From Phoronis pallida (taxonomy: Eukaryota; Phoronida; Phoronidae), in the NCBI GenBank assembly GCA_028565715.1, contig JAOXYC010225349.1, forward strand, positions 1 to 10,813: a stretch of 10,813 bases of DNA, read 5' to 3'. Position numbers and translations under genes: made by a program. The notes under the pieces were generated by a model, which was not told the DNA's origin, made no database searches, and saw nothing but the letters and a program-made list of their open reading frames with translations. Below are positions 1 to 10,813 of the stretch, piece by piece. The stretch's first letter is position 1; every line of letters starts with the position of its first letter.

Positions 1-580
1 AACTGTAATTTGATGCTAAAAAACCCGAGAGTTGTGCGTTATTTTTAAAAATATTGTCAATTTTAGCGTAGCGCGGCTGGCGCAGTTGGAGATTCTATGT
101 GATAAGTTCTTGGTAAATACCAGAATTTCTAGGTCATTCAATTGATGAATCAGAAGTTAAAACCACAATAATTGTTCTCTGCTGTATTTTTATTAGCCAT
201 AGTATTGGATTTTTTTTAACCATTTCACAATAGGGATAGGCTTTTATTCTGCTAGTCAGTGTTTCTTCAATGAATATCAGTAATTTTTTGTGAGTTGTTG
301 ACGTTTATTTTTTTTCAGTTTAAATTTTTTATTATCTCAAATCATAATAATAATATGATTTACAATAAATTTAGCCCGGAAAGGGAATCATTACATTCGG
401 GCTAAATTTATTGTAACTTATATTATTATGATTTGAGATATTTAATAAAAAATGTTAACTGAAAAAAAAATAAACATCAACAACGTTTATCATACTGTCA
501 CTTCAGCTTGTCAAGTTTTGTCACCTGTTCATACCTATCCATATTAATGTTCATATTACATTCCTCCTTTGAACCACTAG
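1..580 (+). other. COPS2: Intron of COPS2 (3' part), holding a long inverted repeat
   Basis: No exon is visible here. CSN2 residues immediately before exon a (expected to resemble LDYISTSKQ) are not encoded in any frame I read, so this is intron. Apart from the foldback at 294-484 it is AT-rich sequence I do not recognise. The acceptor AG is at 579-580. Confidence 0.8.
294..484. repeat. Long inverted repeat / foldback element (MITE-like)
   Basis: The left arm 294-378 (starting GTTGTTGACGTTTATT, ending TTTAGCCCG) is the near-perfect reverse complement of the right arm 398-484. Only a few substitutions and short indels separate the arms, and the loop is 19 nt. The arms make up almost the whole element, as in foldback or MITE-type non-autonomous DNA transposons. 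I saw no clear flanking target duplication. It ends 97 nt before the acceptor of exon a. Confidence 0.85.
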
Positions 581-6825
<6,245 letters not shown>

Positions 6826-6834
<9 letters not shown>

Positions 6835-7069
6835 AAACAAAGTCCCGGATAAAAATTGTGCTCACGTGGAAACTTTTAAAAAACTGTCAAAAGGATGTCT
6901 TAGAAACGAAGTCCCAGATAAAAAACGGCTTATGTTGGAAACTTTAAATTGTCAAAAGGATGTCAAGATCTTGCAGTCAGAATGTCTTAGAAACGAAGTC
7001 CCAGATAAAAAAACTTTGCTCATGTTGAAAACTTAAAATTGTCAAAAGTATGTCACGATCATCTGGACA
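6826..7069 (+). repeat. Three-copy tandem repeat spanning the COPS2 stop codon and 3' UTR
   Basis: ATGTCTTAGAAAC(A/G)AAGTCCC(G/A)GATAAAAA starts copies at 6826, 6895 and 6982. Copies two and three are about 87 nt and share a TGTCAAAAG..ATGTCA.GATC tail. Copy one is 69 nt and lacks that tail. The first nine bases of copy one are the last two codons and stop of COPS2, so the duplication re-copies the stop codon downstream. The copies are nearly identical over the first 30 nt and looser afterwards. Confidence 0.85.
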
Positions 7070-7368
7070 CTCCGAGACTACAGCCACCCTTTGTGATGCT
7101 AACTAGATATTCCAAAAATTACATTGGGTTTTGGAGGATAATAGAAAAATTCATTAAAATCAAAACATTTGTTTAAAAAATGTTTCTATAATGAACAAGA
7201 TGTTTGATGCTTTAGGTGGGTTAAGGAGAAAAAGTTTTTCTAAATTTACATGCAGCTCAAATTCCTTCATAAGAAGCTGCCAGCCAGGTGATTTTAAACG
7301 GCTTTAAAGATCTCATTGGTATTGAAAGACTATTAACCTCCCTTATTTTTATCATTTTGTTGTAAAAT

Positions 7369-7374
7369 AATAAA
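7369..7374 (+). terminator. Candidate poly(A) signal AATAAA for COPS2
   Basis: A canonical AATAAA is followed within 20-70 nt by T/G-rich sequence (TTTGTATTG, TTCTTTCTTTTTGTGTC). It would give a 3' UTR of about 550 nt. Alternatives are ATTAAA at 7153-7158 and AATAAA at 7475-7480. No transcript evidence is available. Confidence 0.5.
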
Positions 7375-7842
7375 CAAAAAACATCAAAGTGAATTTGTAT
7401 TGATTTATTGAAAATCTGTTCTTTCTTTTTGTGTCAAGTAGGTAAGTCGACTGATTAATGTGCAAAAAATGAGTAATAAACATCCTAGTGAATGCGACAT
7501 TAGATTTTGAGCTTTTAAGTTAAAACTTAATTTTGAAACCTTCAAGGTTCCTTTTAGGGGATGAACTGGTTTCAACTTGCCACAACTAATAGGTTAAAGG
7601 TTTTTAAAGCTAGTAACGGCAACTACACTTCATATCTCTAAAACAACTGCTATGAACATTCAAATGATATTCCTACTGGATTTCTTAATTCTAGTATATT
7701 TTGTAGTTGTCAACGTTACCGTTAACACTGTATTAAATATTGAAAGGAACCATCAGATCAAATAAATTTCGTACAAAACTGTTCTTTATACAAATTAAAA
7801 CATTTATATAAATTAAAGCAGAAACCTGCATAAAATTGACAA

Positions 7843-7848
7843 TTTATT
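7843..7848 (-). terminator. Candidate poly(A) signal for the GBA1-like gene
   Basis: TTTATT on the + strand reads AATAAA on the - strand, about 640 nt past the GBA1 stop. Another - strand AATAAA lies at 7404-7409; its use would make the two genes' 3' ends overlap. The choice cannot be settled from sequence. Confidence 0.35.
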
Positions 7849-8488
7849 TTATCACAAAATAACAAATGAAGACAGATCAAACATACATTATTATTTGACA
7901 GTATCAATGCTGTCACATAATGAATAACATGAGGTAATAAAAAACTTTTGAAATATCAATTATGTATAACAATTTGTCATAAGCGTTGTCGTTAGTAAAT
8001 CAACACAGATCTAATACTGGTCAGGAATTAATAATGTATTGAACCAATTTATGGAACACCTTTTCACTTAAAGCTAAGAAACTCTAGAATAACAAACATT
8101 GTCAAGCAATATAATAATAGTTAAAATTATCAGAAAATATACTGTCTACAAATATATATAAAATTCACATTTGACTAAGAAATTAAAAAACAAATAGTGC
8201 AAATGCGTTTTGTCAGAATTGACTGGAATAGCTATGTATGGAAGTCTGTTGAAGAAATGAAAAAAGAAATGCAATAGATTGGTGAAACTTCTTCAATTCT
8301 GGACAAATATTTTCAACACGAATATTATTTTACGGGTGGGTGCACTGTGGAAATAAAAACTCCTAGTGCTGAAACCCAGCCCTAACTAGCTACACTATGA
8401 TTTCACCACCAAGTTTCAATGCTATTTCAAAAGTACTGTATTGCAGTAGGTGCATCCTTTCAAATCTTTACATGGAGAGAGTCCAATG

Positions 8489-8591
8489 TTATGAAAGCCA
8501 CTGGTACGTTAGCAGTGATCTCGGAGGTGATGTTCCAGTTATATTGCCTTGAACCCCATCCAAGATTGAAAATGTCCTAGGGTTATCACTC
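8489..8591 (-). CDS. GBA1: GBA1-like exon D (terminal coding exon)
   Basis: The acceptor is TTTTTTGCAG (complement of 8592 upward). The 103 nt complete Arg and encode [20 protein letters not shown] then [13 protein letters not shown] before TAA (plus-strand tta, 8489-8491). The ending [11 protein letters not shown] matches the SPxxSxxTYxW end of glucosylceramidases. Human has WRRQ at the end; here it is WLS. This exon is the least conserved, but frame, phase and terminal motif all agree. Confidence 0.9.
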
Positions 8592-10813
8592 CTGCAAAAA
8601 ATAAGACGTGATGATTTGTCATTGAGTAATTAGTTTGAGAATGGTTGTTGATGCAACAAAATAATCAAGCATTGAGAAAGAAAAAGACTTGGGAGTGACT
8701 GTTGATACCCATCTAAACTTCGATCAGCACATAGAAGGACAGGTTAACAAAGCAAACAGGATTCTGGGTCTGATCAGAAGATCGTTTGACTGTATCGACG
8801 AGACCTCATTTGCATTGTTATATAAATCATTAGTGAGACCTCTTCTGGAATACTGCATTGCCGTTGTATACCCACATTATTTACGACAGTCGAGACAACT
8901 GGAAGCTGTTCAGAGAAGAGCGACTAAATTGGTACCAGCTGTTCGACACCTATCTTACGCTGGGAGACTATCTGTTCTTGGTTTACCATCACTCAAATAT
9001 CGGCGAGAGCGAGGGGACATCATAGAGACTTACAAATACCTCCATGGCCTCTACAAAGTAGACAAGTGTCCTCTCGTACGAGACTACAGTACAAGAACCA
9101 GAGGACATAGCTTAAAACTACAAAAGACACGATGGAACAAATCCATCAGACAGAACTTCTTCAGCCTCCGAGTAGTGGACAACTGGAACAGCTTGCCAGA
9201 GCATATCGTTACTGCACCGTCTTTAAATGCCTTAAAAAATAGACTAGACAATTTTTGGAAGGACAGAAGTATAATCTTCGATTAAATCAAGAACTTTAAA
9301 GTTAAAAATAGTAGTGTTGGCATTGATAAGGAGAATCAGTAAGAGGTCACATGACCTATGGAGACTGAACTGGATAAACTAAAATAAGCCTGAAAACTTC
9401 TGATACAAATCAACTAAGAATTTGAGAACTTTCGTTTAAATACAAATCTACGAGAAAATAATTCAGAATACAGTCGAAATATGATAACAGAATAAAGTTG
9501 TGATACACAGGTACAAAGTTCAATCACCATTAATTATCAATAAATAAGCTATTTAATTTTTATAAGCCTAGGTTCTTTTTAAAAATAATTAGATTTGTGG
9601 TTAGTATTGTTAGTGGTTTACTCAATCTACTACTCGGGCCTGTATATTTAATGTTCTCTCATTGTCAATAAAATGTTACTAGGCACTGCATGGTCATCAT
9701 TTCGACTGGGCAATACAATTTCAAAAGCGATTTCCAAACCCCTTTTTATAATTTTGTTTTTATTTTTCCACTACTTCGCATACCTGTTGTTTATCACAAC
9801 TACTGTTGTTTTGTTTGGTGTTGTGAATGCCACGCAGTCTAAGTCATTGTTGGACTTGGAAACATCAACTCGTATTGAGCCTCTTGGAATGAATTTGCTG
9901 AAATTTTAAGAAATAAATAGGTCAGTTTGAAAGTGAAGAAAACAGATGACTCTGAAAAGGTAATTCAACTGATAGCATCTAATTATTTTACAATTTCCTG
10001 AATTTGTACTGAATTCTCCATTGTGGATGTATCAAGAATCAAATTAATTGCCTCCATTGAACTCCCATTACCCCAAACATTTTCTTTTTCTACTGGTTGA
10101 TTTTTTTTGCCAACAGCAATATAATAATAACAAAGACAAACAAATTTAAAAATAAAAGTTTATCTACACTTCCACATTGATGATCATAAATAATTAATGT
10201 TATGAAAAATCTCACCTAAAATGCCCCATGACATAAAACATAGGTTGTTTATAGAACTCGTCTTTTTTACTGTTGACAATGATAGGACTGTCAACATTAT
10301 TTTTTGCCCAGTTGGGACCACCAGTCATGTCCAGTGCAATATTCCAGTCCATCCATCCAGACACCCAATGTTGCAAGTCCTGAAAAGTTTAACGATATTA
10401 TTTCAAACAATGGAAAACGGTGTCTTTGATGTTAGCAAAAATCTGGTCCCCGTTAAACACAACAACCTTTTTTTTACTGAATAAAATGGAAACCTTTAAT
10501 TGTATTTAGAACAATCTTTGTGGAAAACTGACTAGTGCAAGATTTATATTTTCGGTCCAAAGTGCATGTTTTTAATTGTGAAGTCTGTTGTTTAGAGAGC
10601 TGCAAACAAAATGCCCACGGGCTTAATCAATGGAACAAATAAAAGTTGAATGTATGATGACATCACATTCAGTGAGAGTCTGACATTTAGAAACTTGCTT
10701 TTTAAACCATTAAATTACACATTTTGTTTGACATCTCACCTGCATGATAGAAGCTGCATAGTTTTCTGCTCTTTTCCAATCTCCCAAGAGGACTTTCTCA
10801 GACATCGGCACAA
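8489..10813 (-). CDS. GBA1: Lysosomal glucosylceramidase (GBA1-like, GH30), C-terminal 150 residues, four exons, 5' partial
   Basis: The enzyme hydrolyses glucosylceramide to glucose and ceramide in lysosomes, with saposin C as activator in vertebrates (family knowledge). On the - strand the coding segments are 10813-10740 (partial), 10379-10216, 9897-9784 and 8591-8489. They are joined by GT-AG introns of phases 0, 2 and 2, and end in TAA. Diagnostic stretches are [73 protein letters not shown] and [11 protein letters not shown]. These match the end of human GBA1 as I recall it ([46 protein letters not shown]). Counting from the aligned LGDW/LGSW tryptophan, the nucleophile Glu (E340, mature human numbering) lies about six residues beyond the right edge. 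Two N-glycosylation sequons (NKT, NIT) fit a lysosomal glycoprotein. The paralogue within GH30 (invertebrates often have several) cannot be settled. Confidence 0.94.
8592..9783 (-). other. GBA1: GBA1 intron (1192 nt) containing an antisense LINE fragment
   Basis: The intron is phase 2, with donor gtatgc (9783 downward) and acceptor TTTTTTGCAG (8601-8592). About half of it is the LINE 3' fragment on the + strand. The remaining sequence from about 9300 to 9670 is AT-rich and holds an AGGTCA-CA-TGACCT inverted repeat at 9344-9357. Confidence 0.85.
8665..9285 (+). mobile_element. Non-LTR retrotransposon (LINE) ORF2 C-terminus, 5'-truncated
   Basis: An uninterrupted frame of 206 codons begins [14 protein letters not shown] and contains [69 protein letters not shown] and [17 protein letters not shown], then TAA. 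This is the thumb and C-terminal region after the reverse-transcriptase core in CR1/L2/Jockey-group LINEs (recalled family pattern). The catalytic YADD block and endonuclease are absent, so the copy is dead by 5' truncation. An in-frame stop at 8662-8664 precedes it; similarity may run a few codons further up (from about 8641). The lack of stops or frameshifts suggests a fairly young insertion. It is antisense to GBA1 and starts within about 75 nt of the exon D acceptor. Confidence 0.88.
9784..9897 (-). CDS. GBA1: GBA1-like exon C
   Basis: The acceptor AATTTCAG is preceded by few pyrimidines but is in the right phase; the donor is gtatgc. The 114 nt complete Ser and encode [20 protein letters not shown] then [17 protein letters not shown], ending with AG of a split Arg codon. 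The stretch corresponds to the C-terminal beta-rich domain of GBA1. Human Leu444 aligns with the Leu of NNDLD, and human Arg463 with the split Arg. Confidence 0.92.
9898..10215 (-). other. GBA1: GBA1 intron (318 nt)
   Basis: The intron is phase 2, with donor gtgag and acceptor AATTTCAG. A - strand open stretch (about 10130 to 9985, with [18 protein letters not shown]) has no start, fitting splice phase or known homology. No other feature is seen. Confidence 0.8.
10216..10379 (-). CDS. GBA1: GBA1-like exon B
   Basis: The acceptor is TTTTCAG (complement of 10380 upward) and the donor is gtgag (10215-10211). The 164 nt encode 54 residues: [54 protein letters not shown], plus AG of a split Ser codon. 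The GWxDWN and GGPNW motifs line the GBA active-site side (W381, N396 region in human). This is the most diagnostic exon. A + strand open frame at 10221-10484 is only its antisense shadow. Confidence 0.95.
10380..10739 (-). other. GBA1: GBA1 intron (360 nt)
   Basis: The intron is phase 0, with donor gtgag (10739-10735) and acceptor TTTTCAG (10386-10380). It is AT-rich with no recognised repeat. Confidence 0.85.
10740..10813 (-). CDS. GBA1: GBA1-like exon A (partial at right edge)
   Basis: Read on the - strand, 24 codons encode [20 protein letters not shown] then SIMQ, followed by the donor gtgag (10739-10735). The exon continues past the window edge. The residue after this exon, Asp, aligns with human Asn370 (mature numbering). 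Confidence 0.9.

Larger units (their letters stand above)
6835..8488. other. Intergenic region between convergent COPS2 and GBA1, holding both 3' UTRs
   Basis: The 1654 nt between the two stop codons begin with the tandem repeat and then become plain AT-rich sequence. No open frame here shows homology I recognise. Candidate poly(A) signals for both strands fall near the middle, so the two transcripts may end close together or overlap. Confidence 0.75.

Noticed and set aside
9673-9909. Plus-strand open frame with a hydrophobic stretch, resembling a small membrane protein
   Set aside because: It is the antisense of GBA1 exon C (9784-9897). The minus strand has matched splice sites, the right phase and homology.
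9985-10130. Minus-strand open stretch inside the GBA1 intron between exons B and C
   Set aside because: Exon B joins exon C directly, as GHF-S-KFIP, just as in human GBA1, so no extra exon is needed. It also lacks a start and known homology.

Overview
This is a piece of an animal nuclear genome, most likely a marine or other invertebrate. It is AT-rich, with short exons split by GT-AG introns of about 0.3-1.2 kb. It carries a tRNA-derived SINE, a LINE fragment and several foldback elements. The species cannot be named from the sequence; an invertebrate is suggested by the intron size, the repeat types and protein divergence from human.

Left two thirds, + strand: nine exons (581-6834) encode the C-terminal 319 residues of COP9 signalosome subunit 2 (COPS2/CSN2/TRIP15). 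The reading frame is unbroken through all eight splice junctions and ends at the TAG at 6832-6834. The N-terminal exons lie left of the window. Counted against human CSN2 recalled from memory, the recovered part matches residues 125-443 with no net length change.

Right third, - strand: four exons (10813 down to 8489) encode the C-terminal 150 residues of a lysosomal glucosylceramidase (GBA1-like, GH30). The rest of the gene, including the catalytic nucleophile, lies just beyond the right edge. These exons are easy to miss because each is short and the + strand has unrelated open frames across two of them.

The two genes converge tail to tail, with about 1.65 kb between their stop codons (6835-8488). 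That interval holds both 3' UTRs and candidate poly(A) signals for each gene. They act in unrelated processes (cullin deneddylation and lysosomal glycolipid breakdown), and nothing here suggests joint function.

The introns hold most of the remaining structure: a long inverted repeat (294-484), a tRNA-headed SINE (829-1117), a terminal-inverted-repeat element (1654-1866), a near-perfect foldback (2206-2320), a degenerate roughly 60-nt repeat (5329-5520), a long-arm foldback with possible TTAA target duplications (5623-5882), a short foldback (6172-6250), a tRNA-Thr-like pseudogene on the - strand (6512-6583), and a 5'-truncated LINE reverse transcriptase end (8665-9285) antisense inside a GBA1 intron. 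A three-copy tandem repeat (6826-7069) begins inside the last COPS2 codons and re-copies the stop codon into the 3' UTR. I found no undescribed multi-gene system.
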